DNA from: Isoetes taiwanensis
Lineage: Eukaryota; Streptophyta; Lycopodiopsida; Isoetales; Isoetaceae
Direction of reading: 5' to 3'
Length of the DNA: 64,000 bases
Assembly (NCBI GenBank): GCA_021234155.1
Contig: JAJEKV010000141.1
Coordinates: 1,180,356-1,244,355, forward strand
Positions within the stretch are counted from its first letter, which is position 1. Each line of letters starts with the position of its first letter. This document shows positions 1 through 11,098 of this stretch, in pieces. The notes below the pieces were generated by a model. The model was not told the origin of the DNA and did no database searches. It saw nothing but the letters and a program-made list of their open reading frames with translations. The position numbers were made by a program, and so were the translations under genes.

Positions 1-2130
1 ACATCTAATATGTACTATTTTTAAATTGAATCAAAAGTATTGATAGAAATAAGATCAGAAATTGGAGCAAGAATTGGGGCAGGAACAGGATCAAAAGTCA
101 AAGTACGAGCAATGGAGATTAGAGCAGGAGTTATGACTGACTATGTGGAGTTAAGAGCTTGGGCATAAACTGGTCCAGCAAGAGATAGAGAGAGACTTGA
201 ATTGGATCTAGGGCCAAGGAACATAAATATTCTAAAGCACTAGACAATCTGCAGACTTTGTAGCTCAAGACAAAGAAGCCTTAAAACTACTGCATGTGGA
301 ATGAAACTAGGATTGAAGGAGATGCCAAAAGACACTCGCTCAAAGAGAACTCGTAGGGGTATATCGCATTCTACAACTGCACTATGGGAGATCTTGTGCC
401 CATCAATAATCTCCACATTGTTGGTGGATGCTCAAATGTTAGTGTTTTTGGAAACAAATATGTGATCCATAAAGCAGATACTTCTTGTTAATCAATTTGT
501 GCTGTGAAATAGTGAATTGCAAATTTGATTGCCTCCTCGAAGATCTTGGGCTCCTCACAGCAAAGAATGTATGATTGGCATCCTCATACAGACCTCCTAA
601 AAAACAATCACAGAGGTCAACATCATATCAGACAGTGTCTACATCAGTCTGTTGAAATTGAGATGCATAAATAGCAGCTAGATATGATCATTGCCTACGA
701 TGTTTGAGTCTGATAACTATAGTAGGTTGTCAATCAGTGTCCCAAAATTGAGGAAAAATTCAATTCTTATTTAACGTCAACTTTTCAATGGTTTGACAAT
801 AAACTATATAAAACTATATAACAGTATATACAACTCTAAGGGATTGAGATGAACACTGCTTTTTTACTCACCACTTCTTTGATTTAAATCTGATATAATT
901 ACTCTATTTTGGCGCACCTCAACAAATCTTAACAATCATGCCTTCACTCTACAATTCACTGAAATGATAAACCAATCTTATCTCTTTCTTTTACCCAAAT
1001 TCGCAGGACATACCACTCAGATAAGGTTCACAACTCGACTCTAAAAAACGAGGCAAGGCCAACGATGCATGCATTCTAAACAGGTCTATAGCCAGTGCAT
1101 AAGTCTACTGGCATGCTACTCAAAGGCAACACATAATCGAACACATGAACAACCTTGAAAACAAGTCCAGGCAAATTGTGGAGGCAATACAGCTATACTC
1201 ACATCTTTGTAAAACAGATAGAGTTTTTTTTTCGAAAGGTAAGTATGTATATTATATTAATAAAAAAGGGAAAAAAATCTAAATGGACCATATAGCCAGA
1301 TATCATCAATGAGTGCCTACATTGCTGAAAAAGCAACTGGCCATAGAAAAGCAACACATTTTCAGCGTTGAGCTGCATGATACACCAATTTCAACTAATA
1401 CAATTTGAACGAAACAACAAGATAGCTTAGAAATCGTCGGACTCGAGGCGCACCTAGCTAGACATGGAGCATTTTGAGCAGAAGATTCGAAATGCTATAT
1501 TACAACTCTAAACAAAGACTGTGGAGATGGTTGTCATAATTCAACAAGCTGCTCAAATAACCACCATATAAAGCTAAATATAGTAGCATCTTCAGGACTT
1601 GCAACACAGGGTAAGCACTCTAGAAAATACAAAATTTGGCAAAGACACCGAAGTGACCACCAGACTTCAGGAACTGGAGGAAAGCCCAAGTGCGAAGACT
1701 ATGAAATACGAGACCAGCACAGGACAATTGCTATGCAAGGTAAGGGGCTTCATGCCAATGCTCATGATTAGTTGTGATATGCATGGGGAAAAAACCATCA
1801 TCCAATTAAATTGGGATTATGTCAACTCCAAAATCACGCCAACCTGCTATTGTCTTCTAGGGGGTTTTTGTTTTTTTTAATCTTTTTTTTTTGGACTTCA
1901 AAAATAACATAAGGTTGCGATTCACGTGTGACGTTTCATATGCGAATTGAAATATGCAAAAATGAAGAGCAAGTTGCTAACATAGATGAGACCAAAATTG
2001 CTTGCTCGATAGATGATAATATTAGGTTTGATAATAACAGATTGCATTATTTGCGAGGCAATTCCAGACTCGAAATTATCGATACATGGCACAAATATCA
2101 TACAAAAATATCATATATTCCAATAAAACA
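1..2130. other. Gene-free left edge
   Basis: No convincing coding exon is seen. On the minus strand positions 1-230 read as low-complexity Pro/Ala/Ser-type codons (repeated gctcctgctcc-like triplets) resembling the linker behind the gypsy protease at 34.7-35.0 kb, so this edge may be a retroelement scrap. The remainder is AT-rich with poly-A/T runs near 1,225-1,280 and 1,865-1,895. Short ORFs near 1,600-2,130 show no recognisable motif. Confidence 0.5.
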
Positions 2131-2822
2131 TTAAGGGATCAATCCATGTTTTTCCACGTATTTAACAAGGTGTGGTTCCATGTCAGCCGTTCTATCCAGT
2201 TCTGGGTACGAATCTAACACTTCACCCACCGTCATCCCCATAGCCAAATTATGCATAATAGACACAAACTTCACCAGAAAATCATCTGTCGCAAAGTTTT
2301 TTGGATCGTAAGATGGTAGATTCAGGGCTTGTGTTTGATTGTAGAAGCATTTGAGAGCATCATCATCCACTATGATTATATCATCCTTATTCTTGATACC
2401 AAGTTCGTCCATCATGTTACTCAAGTGTTTGATGAAGATAGGCTTGCCTGTTGGATCCTTGGGATTAGTGAACTTCACACATTTGTTCTGATCCCAAAAG
2501 GTCAACCAATGTCTATGCATTTTCCCCAGTGCCTCCAAAGTATCCTTGATGTTCCTTAGTTCCATGGATGACCAAATACCAACTCGAAATAACCTGACTC
2601 ATCTAGCATCTCCTTCAAGTGCGGCCGCGGATAGATCCACTTGGTGTTTGATTCTACTGGTGTCTGATGAAACTGTTCTCTAGCCACTTTATTTTTCGGA
2701 AAAGTCTTGCAAAGGACTCCGTTTAGGTCGAACACCACAACCTTCTTAGAAACGCCAATGGAAGCTGAAACATCAAACATGTATCCGGTTGGCCAGAAGA
2801 TACGATAACACAAACAATACAA
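2131..2822 (-). pseudogene. FCP1-like HAD phosphatase, frameshifted
   Basis: This is a plant FCP1/CTD-phosphatase-like HAD-superfamily domain, read on the minus strand from an ATG at 2822. HAD motif I is visible as VVVFDLNGVLC; the nucleophile Asp is present but the usual second Asp is Asn, as I recall for a plant subfamily. After a Pro-Arg-Pro-His-Leu segment the frame breaks near 2556-2570: one base appears missing where the family has a hydrophobic-Trp-Ser-Ser stretch. The shifted frame then continues for 144 codons with a conserved Lys region (near PTGKPIFIKHL) and motif IV as IIIVDDDALK. The domain would otherwise be of near-normal length (~230 residues), so this is a recently broken copy. 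A second relative lies at 42.8-43.6 kb, also inside transposon-like DNA. Family assignment is by motif recognition; substrate unknown. Confidence 0.72.
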
Positions 2823-2965
2823 CGCGCATGGCGTGATTTGAAATAGTCATAATCAAATCGCGGCTCGGTGATTTAGTTTGACAACGAAAAATAATCAAAA
2901 GCACGGCTTTGGCGATTTAATTCAAAGGTAATACAAATTAAATCACGCGCGTGGCGCGATTTCGT
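2823..2965. repeat. CACGC/GCGTG palindromic motif cluster
   Basis: This stretch upstream of the HAD relic carries imperfect dyads such as cgcgcatggcgtgattt, cacggctttggcgattt and cacgcgcgtggcgcgattt, each next to AT-rich gatttgaaa-like sequence. The same motif recurs at 5.05-5.40, 6.63-6.72, 8.65-8.90, 9.5 and 10.75 kb. Confidence 0.6.
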
Positions 2966-3393
2966 GGGCAAGGCCATACCTATCATCTTCGGTTTATTTT
3001 TAGTCGCCGGTGTCATTCTCCCCTTAAGCCACCCTTAATCTTCGCCTCTTCTTCGATTTGTTAGAATTGTTATTTTCTATTAGTTCCATTTGCGTCCTTT
3101 CACAACTGACATTATTTTACTATTGATTTGGCAAACACGTGGAATCACTAGAGAGCCACCGTTGCCTTCATTTTCGGTTTCCCTGTCAATTAATTCATTG
3201 TTAACCCGTGAATCTACTCTATTGTTGCTTGCATCACCCGCAATGTGGGCAAAAATATTCCCTAAGTTCGCCCGCCATCCGCGGTACTTTGAGCAGCCGG
3301 TTTTAGCGACTATTTGTTCATTCTTTGCTTTCCTTATCGCTGCAGATTACTAGGTCCCTCACGAAGCAACGCCCACTTTCGAATTGGACAAGT

Positions 3394-3642
3394 CTATGAG
3401 ACTTTTGATTCTTTGATGATTTCAGGGTTGCCATAAGGGCCTTTAGGAGACTTGGCAAGCACATGCATGAGGAATGGTTCAAGAAAGTCTTTGGCACGCT
3501 CATCACTCACAAAGCGGTGACATCTTCTTGCACCCATAAGAGCCTCTCGGGCAATATAACCTCCAACATGAAGCTCCAAGCAGGTTGTATCAATTGGAGC
3601 AAATGCCTCGGCGAAGTAGCGACCATAGGCGGGGAAATCCAT
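3394..3642 (-). CDS. Hypothetical coding fragment
   Basis: An 82-codon open frame with protein-like composition (Phe-Ala-Glu-Ala-Phe, Arg-Glu-Ala-Leu-Met-Gly-Ala-Arg-Arg-Cys-His). I do not recognise a domain. It sits among other minus-strand coding scraps at 2.1-6.6 kb, so it may be part of the same decayed mobile element. It could also be chance. Confidence 0.2.
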   Translation of the reverse strand: MDFPAYGRYFAEAFAPIDTTCLELHVGGYIAREALMGARRCHRFVSDERAKDFLEPFLMHVLAKSPKGPYGNPEIIKESKVS

Positions 3643-4231
3643 TTTTATTTAAGGGGCCCTTCTCCTTAGTTTGTAGCTCGTACTTGATTTCCCCACTTAG
3701 GAGGGGGTTCCGATCCTCATCCTCTTCGACTCATCACATTACGACCGATCGATCCGTATGAAAGAATATAGTTCTTAAGTCCGGATCATCTAGAAGAAAA
3801 CATTCCCATGCACCGCTATTGTCACCCTTGGCCTTAACAATATCATATTCGTGCCCGATAGCATGGCTATCATAATGAAGATCACATGTGCCATCTTCCC
3901 GTCTTTGTTAGTAAATGACTCATTATCCTTAACATCATATATTAGGCATCCCTCCCTAATAACTTTGAGGCACTCGGATCATGAGCGGCGGATAGTGCAT
4001 GCGAGAATGTGACTCACTTGAAGGACAAGCGATGACAATAGTGAAGGACCTCTCGGTTGTCAATCCTATCTGGTGGTAAAGAAATTTCTTTGTAGTCCTT
4101 ACGGTTCATGCCCATATCTCCTCTCCCACCCTGTTTGTCTAACACAAAAGAGTGATATATTTTAAGGCGGAAGTTGATTACGGCAAGAGACCTTTGTACC
4201 CAATGGGGTGAATCTTTGGATGTCGTCTTCT
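3643..4231. other. No gene seen
   Basis: Mixed-composition sequence with no long frame, no splice-framed exon I can recognise and no obvious repeat. It lies between two minus-strand coding fragments. Confidence 0.4.
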
Positions 4232-4513
4232 CTAGTAATCTTCTTCACAAGGGCCACTTTTCTTCTCAACTCGGCGGTACCTTAGGGGTAGAGTCTCCTT
4301 ATGTTTTGTATTTTTAGCCTTCCAATTCTTTAGGAAGTTCTTTGACCAGAATACAAACTTCTTGATGTCATCATTCTTGACCTTGTATTTGTCCAAACAA
4401 TCCAATTTCAAATTATGCCACATCCCCGATAGCCTTTGTAACTTCGGCTCCCCTGGTGACTTCATTGTAATTACATCCTTCACATGGGCTGCGCAGCACT
4501 CAACGAAGGACAT
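4232..4513 (-). CDS. Hypothetical coding fragment
   Basis: A 93-codon frame, Lys/Asn-rich toward the C-terminus, with Trp-His-Asn-Leu-Lys and Phe-Trp-Ser-Lys-Asn-Phe-Leu-Lys-Asn-Trp segments that look more protein-like than random. No family recognised. It probably belongs to the same broken element as the neighbours at 3.4 and 5.4-6.6 kb, which share its strand. Confidence 0.22.
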   Translation of the reverse strand: MSFVECCAAHVKDVITMKSPGEPKLQRLSGMWHNLKLDCLDKYKVKNDDIKKFVFWSKNFLKNWKAKNTKHKETLPLRYRRVEKKSGPCEEDY

Positions 4514-5044
4514 CCTATCCTTAGTGAAAGCACTCTTCTTGTATAAGACTTCCTTCTTTAAGCACCGGTCTAAAACCCAAATGGTCTCGGCGTCATCCCC
4601 CCACGAGTCTTTCTCATCTACGTCACATTCAAGTCAAAGATGCTTACATCAGCGGAGGCACCCTACCCATAGTATCGGCGGCTTCCCTTGTGCATAAAGC
4701 GCCCCGAATTCATTCCACTTGAGCCATCTTGCCTCCTTACAAAACACAATCTTATCGAAGTCTGTTGGTCGACACGCTAGATGAGCTTTCGAAAAGGATG
4801 CGCAATGTCATCACCACCTTTTTTCTTTGATTTTCTTGCGGTCTTCTTCTTCTCCCGTATAATTGTCTGCGACGAGTCCGCTCCAGCGGCTTGAATGCCT
4901 CGGACTTTGACCGCCAATGCGGTGGGCAATGGGCAACCATATTCCACCCATCGTTGGCGGGCATGGGCCAGGTTGTTCCACGTATGGACTGCAATAGTAC
5001 GGACATTGAATCGATATCATAGAATAGAAACTGCGGGCGCGATT

Positions 5045-5400
5045 TGAATAGAATTGATCAAGAGAAAAATCACGCTGGCGTGAAATGAATAAAGTTACTA
5101 ATGCAATTCCGCCGGGCATGTCTTCAAATCAAACCAATTCGCGCCGGCGTGTTTTCAAATCAATCAATTCACGCCAGCGCGTGTTTTCAAATCAACCAAT
5201 TGATTTGAAAACACGCTGGCGCGGAATTGATTGATTTGAAAAACACCGGGCGGAATTGGTTTGATTTGAAGACACGCTGGCGTGAATACAATTTATGAAA
5301 CCAGGTTTGATTTGAAAACACCGGGCGTGAATTCAATTTATGAAACCGGGCGCGTGGCGTGAATTCAATTGAATTGAAAGCACGACCGGGCGTGAATATT
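5045..5400. repeat. Palindromic array with inverted repeat
   Basis: A run of ~30-bp units combining gatttgaaaacac with a cgctggcg core. Positions 5120-5196 and 5197-5273 form a near-continuous inverted repeat (arms ~77 bp, a few mismatches and small indels) with its axis close to 5197, within caaccaattgattt. To the right the units continue in direct order to ~5400. The array could fold as a cruciform or hairpin. It separates minus-strand coding fragments. Confidence 0.75.
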
Positions 5401-5427
5401 AAAATGCTAACATCCTAATGCGGTTAG

Positions 5428-6582
5428 TTACCTTTTGTATAGAAATGTCTTCCCCATTTCATTCAAAGTTGCACTAATCTCACCAAATCTGCCGGGTGAA
5501 GTATTGGCATCCAAGATACGACACCTCCTATACGCATAGTGATTGTAGAACAGCGTTTTGGCCTGTTTGTTACTTTTTTTGATGATGAGGGCCTTCGTGC
5601 CTCAGCGAGAATCGTTGCCCGTCGATGACGGCAATTTAATATTTTCATTTAACAATATCTCACGGAAGTTCATCCCACCGGCCGGGCTTGTTGAGATCAT
5701 ATCCCAAGGTAGCACATCCATTGGCATAGGCATTTGACCTGGATTACTAATCATGCTCTGAACAATCTCCATGGCATGTGCTGGATCATATCTTCTGCTA
5801 ACATAAATGGAGCTTGGTGAACGGATGAGGGACTTCACATGGATCTGAAAAGTTTCCTTAAGACCCAATGGATAATGGTCAGAGTATTTATTCAGGTTGT
5901 TCTTGGCCTCTAGCTGCGCCACCCTGTCTAGTTCATTCTCAAAAACAGAAGCCTCCATGCCTTCGACAACTGCAGGTTGAACATCCTTCCCTAGATCTAG
6001 GACCCTCTTAGAAGCTTTCAAGTCAGCTAATTCCCTAGCTTGCTGCAAATAGTGACTTGGTGTCGATTTAGTGAACATGCCTCTACGCACAACTGTAACC
6101 CCTTGGCAAATAGATATTGGCGTAACTGCTACATTGGTTGGCCAACCATACTTAAAACATGTCTCACCGTTCACATCTGTCTTCATGAACGTATCCTTGT
6201 ATGCAGTAGCTCTTACGGTGAGTAAGTCGGCGAAAGCGATCTTTCTTACATACGTGTAATCTCCAAGAACAATTTGCGTTTGGTGTCATCCTCTTCCTCA
6301 CAAGAGATTAGGATCCCTTGTTTGGCCATCTTGTCGCTTCCTTTTTCCTCGAGAAGAGAGTTAAGTCGAGCTTGCCATTTGTCTTGGCAAGGTCAGCGTA
6401 CCACTCGGCACCCTTGTCCATTTCCTCTTGAGGCGGCGGTCGGTGGTTGCTATAAGAATCGGCCCTTCATCATCTAAGGTGAGATCATATGGATGCGCAG
6501 AGACGGGTCGATACGCCCTTGCTTTCTTGGCGAGGATTAGAACCCGAATTATTTGGGGTTTTCTTCCTCTTGATCTTTGCAA
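5428..6582 (-). pseudogene. Unknown gene, internal stops and frameshifts
   Basis: A coding region read right to left. Its 5' part (6361-6582) contains a Pro-Tyr-Asp-Leu-Thr-Leu-Asp-Asp-Glu-Gly segment and breaks near 6360. It resumes as an open frame from 6186 to 5602, rich in protein-like features (Gly-Trp-Pro-Thr-Asn-Val, Leu-Pro-Trp-Asp-Met). The frame is cut by a single TGA near 5600 and then stays open to a TAA at 5428-5430, through YAYRRCRILDANTSPGRFGE. The in-frame continuation past the TGA argues for one point mutation in an otherwise conserved protein. The sequence ACAAAAG/GTAACT just before the TAA could also be a splice donor. I do not recognise the family. Confidence 0.5.
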
Positions 6583-7609
6583 AAAAGAAGATGAGCACTT
6601 TTAGAGAGTACTTTTGAACAAGAGATCACGCTTGGCGTGCATTTAAACCTAAATTGAGTACAAATCACGCCTTGGCGTGTTGGTAGCTCCTATTATTGAC
6701 CATGCTATGCGTGAATTTGAAACTAAATTATTTTGCATCCACATTTTAAACTACATACCCTTCATGAATCCATATTGCACACTATTTAACCTCATTGAAC
6801 ATTGCTATCTCCAAGCTGTCTAACACCGCTATATTCTATATATAAAGCGAGCAAAATTATGTTCTCTGAGCGGACAATCGAGCATTAACCGATGGTAATA
6901 CTTAAAATTCATAAAGCATAATAACTCAAACTCATGCAAAGCATATTAAGCTGAAGGCAAGGAAATATCTCAAATTCATGCAAGCATAATACTCTCCCAC
7001 CGCGGTGTGTGATACGTGGCGATTAAATACCTTGAATAGGGTTACGTGTATTACGTGTATTCTGATCAACGTCCTCACGAAACTTGAGAAGAGCGGGTTT
7101 AGAGTTTCCTCTTCCACCGCTTCCCCTGCCCCGTGCGCCTCGACCTCGATTCGCTTTAGAAGACATCTCACGAGTAAGCCTAGTAACAGAGAGGAAGGTC
7201 GCTTCGGATCTGGCTTCGAGCTGCTTTCGAAGAAATAGCTTTTTCTACTGCAGATGAGAAATAGAGAAATTTGAATTTCAAGAAAACACAAAATGCGGTT
7301 TGAAATATTCTTGACACATACAAATAATAATGGCGAAGACCCGTCATAGGCTTCTTTCATTAAGTTTTAAAACCAATCTACCCAAAAAGTATCCCCGCCA
7401 AATTTATCCGCCTAAGCGTAGTTAACCTAATCTTTCTTCTAATTCGAATTTTTCCGACCGGAGTTTCCATGGCGCTGGGATTTGAGAACTCAAATCGACT
7501 TCTCAAGAATGGCTCTGAGAATTCGGTACTCATCTCATTCCAATAGCTTGAACATTAATTTCCAATAGTAGGTGTCTAAATAGCAATTTTTACGCGGTGT
7601 AGAAGATGA
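6583..7609. other. Spacer with palindromic motifs
   Basis: No gene recognised. Two more CACGC..GCGTG dyads occur near 6630-6690 (cacgcttggcgtg and cacgccttggcgtg) and a half-site near 6710. A short AT-rich tract follows, including tataaag-like sequence at ~6840. Confidence 0.4.
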
Positions 7610-7864
7610 ATGTTTCATGTTAACTACAAATCGAGAAAAAGGAAAGTAGGATTATGCAAGATCGACTCCATCGATCCGTATGCTTGTCATGGAATTCTTT
7701 CGGGGATAAGTATGTCCGAAATTCTGATGATTAATCTTTGCGCTATAGATGAAGCTTTACCTCATGAGACACCCGGTGGGGATACGGTTGGAGAAAGTGT
7801 TGGAACATTTGTTGCATGGCCAAGAAACCGCTTAAAAAGGTATGTAACATGTATTACATTGTAG
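7610..7864 (+). pseudogene. DUF8039-like fragment
   Basis: An 84-codon frame ending in a pattern I associate with the DUF8039 / plant En/Spm-associated domain: a Gly-Ile-Leu start, a Glu-Thr-Pro-Gly-Gly-Asp-Thr-Val-Gly-Glu stretch and then VGTFVAWPRNRLK. This matches the family's typical aliphatic-Gly-x-hydrophobic-hydrophobic-x-Trp-Pro close. Only the C-terminal domain remains and no transposase catalytic core is seen beside it. It hints that the 2-11 kb region includes CACTA-type debris. The assignment is from memory of the family pattern. Confidence 0.4.
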
Positions 7865-7998
7865 AAATATAGAAGTAGACAAAATTTGTTGTATTCATTG
7901 GAAAAAGTTTACAATTGTATATAATCACGGATAAACGGATAAAACCGGACAAAATCCCGGACCTATTGTTTCAAGCCCGGTCTCTTGAGTAGGCTGGG

Positions 7999-8412
7999 CT
8001 ATCCCGATCTCCCATTTCCATAGCTGGGCATAGTGAACCGATCGGGTAAAACCCCAAAAAAACACCATGCTCTAGCTCCACCTCCCCCTTTGCTCCACCT
8101 CCACCTCATGCTCCTCCTCCCCGCTCCACCTCTGCTCCATTGGTTGAACCCCCAATGCATCATTATAGCGCTGCGGTAGTGGTTCCATTGGTTGAGCCAT
8201 CTCCATTGCATCGTATATACGCTTTGTGGTAGTGGTTTATGTTGGGGCATCCGAGCATAGAGGCTAACCACTAAACATGACTCCTCATTTTGAATCTCGA
8301 AGCGGACGGATCGCGAGATTCTCTCGATCAATGCATGTCTTGCATTCTCGAAGTGATTAGATAAGAGGGCGACCTCGATGCGATTGCAAGGGCCCCGAGC
8401 CGGATCTATCAT
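7999..8412 (-). CDS. Hypothetical coding fragment
   Basis: A 137-codon frame whose first ~75 codons look protein-like (His-Ala-Leu-Ile-Glu-Arg-Ile-Ser-Arg-Ser-Val-Arg-Phe-Glu). The remainder degenerates into Trp/Arg/Gly-rich low complexity caused by a ctccacctcc repeat. No family recognised. It may be one exon of a decayed element gene or partly chance. Confidence 0.2.
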   Translation of the reverse strand: MIDPARGPCNRIEVALLSNHFENARHALIERISRSVRFEIQNEESCLVVSLYARMPQHKPLPQSVYTMQWRWLNQWNHYRSAIMMHWGFNQWSRGGAGRRSMRWRWSKGGGGARAWCFFGVLPDRFTMPSYGNGRSG

Positions 8413-9482
8413 TGCCCTGGCGCTCTGCTTCCATCATCATTACTTGATCCAAGTACTCGGGGGTTGCAAGAGGCTGGTGCTCGGTCGGACCGGTGCTCGG
8501 CTGCGGTTCAACCGGTTGGAGATTGGAGCTCTAAACCGAGCTGGGAACGTGTGATTGCTGGCCCAAATGTAATTCCAATGCATCTTCGTCACCCAACGGG
8601 TGATTAATGTAACTTGGCATCTATCAATAGGAAGTGGCGGAGATATCGGTATTCACGCTGGCGTGTTATATTTATTTATTTATATAAACTTAGAAACTAA
8701 GAACACGCTGCGGCGTGTTTAGCGTAAAAAGTTGAAACTAGGGATAAAATTGTTTGCCTTTCGGCGTGTAAACCGCTATATAGGAAAAACTATACACGCT
8801 TTCGGCGTGCATTCAGAGAGGAAAAAAAAAAAACACATATGGATAGATAAGTAAATAGATAAAGGCGGGCAATTATTTACATGCTACCGAGGCGTGTATT
8901 TATGTTGAAGGCTAAGGTTAGCATAAAGCTGTTTCAAATATTATCTTTCGCGTGTTTCAAATATTATCTTTCAGATTTTTCTAATGCTTTCTACTACATT
9001 TATTCATAATAGAAACTTGCATGCAATAGCATGATTAATTCAGGAAGAGAAACTCAAGAATTTACGAAACAAAAGAAGCGGATGAAGTTTATAAAAACTA
9101 TTACGGTTTTCATAAACATCATCTGCTTCCTGCCTCGAGCAAATGCAAAAGCTTGTCTTCTTGGATTAAAACGCCATTGAGATGCAACTTAAAACTAAAT
9201 GAAAACTAACCTTGAGTTCTCGAGGTTTGGAAGGATTCAAGAAAGGAGGACTATGCTTGTGGTTTTAATTAGAGGCTTTTCGATTCATGAGACCTTAGTC
9301 CTCTGCTGGATGCTCTGAGAACTAAAAGGCGGAGTCTTTTAGTAAGTTAGGAATTGCGAAACCAAAAATCTAACATTCTTTGAATATAAATCTGCTCACC
9401 AAGATTTTTGGAGGGCGGATCCAAAACACAGCAGGCGCAAACCGGCAAATCATTATGAAGGAAGGAAGAAAATGTAGGAACT
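8413..9482. repeat. Spacer with dispersed GCGTG dyads
   Basis: No gene seen. The stretch carries five or more copies of the region's palindrome or half-palindrome: near 8655 (cacgctggcgtg), 8703 (cacgctgcggcgtg), 8760, 8796 (cacgctttcggcgtg) and 8888. A short duplication of tttcaaatattatcttt lies near 8935-8975. Confidence 0.45.
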
Positions 9483-9575
9483 TTGAGAGCGTGAAATGGA
9501 TTTATATAGGCATAATTAGAAATAAGTTAGCGTGAATAATTCATTGCTTGAATTAACGCTTTGGCGTCTGATCTT
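9483..9575 (-). promoter_or_regulatory. TATA-containing promoter-like repeat, copy 1
   Basis: Read on the minus strand, this has a dyad with GCG halves, a tattcacgct segment, the TATA-like core tatataaat (plus 9500-9508) and then tttcacgctctcaa. It is closely matched by copy 2 at 10,691-10,770, which lies directly upstream of a Glu-rich ORF. That conservation suggests a reused promoter or element end rather than chance. No intact coding frame follows this copy. Confidence 0.4.
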
Positions 9576-10174
9576 CCTTGAGACATGACATGTATATGGT
9601 ATATATGGAGAATATTGCATTTCATGCAATAAATTCTCACTCAACATTTTATTCCATTTATTGCATTAGAAAAAATAGAATTTATAAATTTTATATAGGC
9701 TAAATTAAAAATGACTTTAAAGGCAAAATTATCAAGGCTAAAAAATGACTTGTAAGGTTGGGGAATTGTTTTAGGTCGTATAGGAAAATTTCCTATGGTT
9801 CTTGTGGATGAATCGAGAGATTTCTCATGTGGTTGATTTATAGTGTTCAGAGACTTTGTTGAGACAAAATTTTTGAGATACAAAATTTTAAAGAAAACGG
9901 TGAGGAGCAGGAGACAAAATAATTGAGAAAAGCAGGTTGGATTTAATTCAAATAATTTTATGTCTGAGAAAAATTGTTGAAGAACACTTGTTTGAAGAAA
10001 ATTTTATGAAAACTGTTTGATTTCATTCATAAAAGTTATATGTACAGCCGGGTAAGCCCGAAGGCTTATGCTTGAGTGCCCGAAGGTTTTTCACAAAATT
10101 ACATGAAAAATATGCCCCGAAGTGTCCAAAGCTTCATGTAGCAAACCAAAACAAAAGGGGGCATGGGGATCGCA
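9576..10174. other. AT-rich spacer, no gene seen
   Basis: AT-rich sequence with no supported gene. It lies downstream of the Glu-rich minus-strand ORF and may contain its 3' untranslated region. Confidence 0.35.
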
Positions 10175-10652
10175 TCATTGATCTTCCACGCCCGCAACAA
10201 AAAGAAGAAAGAAAGGTGTTAGAAAAGAAAGAAAGGTGAAAAAAAAAATAAAATCGACATGCAAACCTGGCTCATCTCTCAACCATTCTAAAAACTGGTC
10301 GAATTGTCGACCCTCCTCCTCCTCCTCCTCCTCCTCCTCCTCTTCAGAGATTTCATTCTCTGTTTCAGGGTCAAGCCAACCCTGAAGCAGAGCGGTCGTG
10401 TGCTCTTGAGAGGACATCTCCTCCTCTTCCTCCAACTCCTCCTCTTCCTCCTCTTCATCAGAGGAGGAATCAGAGGAGCTCAACTCCTCCTCTTCCATGT
10501 CCAATTCCTCCTCTTCCTCCTCTTCATCAGAGGAGGAATGAGAGGACAATTGGGCAAGAAAATCTATGGGGCAGATGGGGTTCTTCAACCCGACGTCTCT
10601 TTGACGAGACCTCGGGTTCTTCATGAAGTTCGGCCGAATTTGAACGCTTCAT
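10175..10652 (-). CDS. Glu-rich acidic protein ORF
   Basis: A 149-codon minus-strand frame opening at 10,624 and dominated by poly-Glu and Ser clusters encoded by a CTC/CCT repeat. It ends in a more normal segment (Phe-Asp-Gln-Phe-Leu-Glu-Trp-Leu-Arg-Asp-Glu-Pro) followed by CCAG/GTTTGC, a possible splice donor. A second ATG at 10,652, better placed below the TATA-like core, opens a different frame that begins MKRSNSAELHEEPEVSSKRR, includes a basic nuclear-localisation-like cluster and stops after ~42 codons. One frame may be shifted relative to the other. Acidic Glu/Asp tracts of this kind are common in nuclear proteins, but no family is identifiable and function is unknown. Confidence 0.4.
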
Positions 10653-10690
10653 GGCGGGCAGAAAAAAATTTTTGGACAGAATGGAGGTCT

Positions 10691-10770
10691 TGAGAGCGTG
10701 AACCGGATTTATATAGGGTTAATTAGAAATTAGTGTGAATAATTTATTGCCTCAAATAACACGCCAGGCG
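10691..10770 (-). promoter_or_regulatory. TATA-containing promoter-like repeat, copy 2
   Basis: On the minus strand the order is a CGCC..GGCGTG dyad near 10,757, an AT-rich spacer, the TATA-like core at plus 10,707-10,715, then gttcacgctctcaagacc. The first ATG of the Glu-rich gene follows ~55 bp below the TATA-like core, a reasonable plant promoter spacing. It parallels the copy at 9,483-9,575. Confidence 0.45.
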
Positions 10771-11098
10771 TACGAAATTAAATTCTCACGTCCATCAGCT
10801 ATATGTCTTTTCGTAATCATATATCCAAATTTTCGATAATTAAAATTAGGATAATATCATTTCCTTGTTGTTGCCACGAAAATTCTTGTTTTAAATGATT
10901 TGATTTCGCCCATTGTTATTATTATATTAAACCTATTTCCAAGGAATTTCTTGCTTTTAAAAAAATTTGATTTACCTCTACATATTCCATAAATGTACGT
11001 ACTTTTTTTATCTTATGGTGTAATAATTTTTTCCTACTCATTGACTAAAAAGGGTGCAATTTGCCTAGGTCAATGGTGCCTCTCCAACTCAACATGGT
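10771..11098. other. AT-rich spacer
   Basis: AT-rich sequence with T-runs and no recognised gene. It separates the palindrome-studded region from the DUF7869-like element. Confidence 0.4.

Noticed and set aside
10304-10693. 129-codon plus-strand frame opposite the Glu-rich ORF
   Set aside because: It is the Leu-rich antisense shadow of the acidic repeat and the promoter supports the minus strand.
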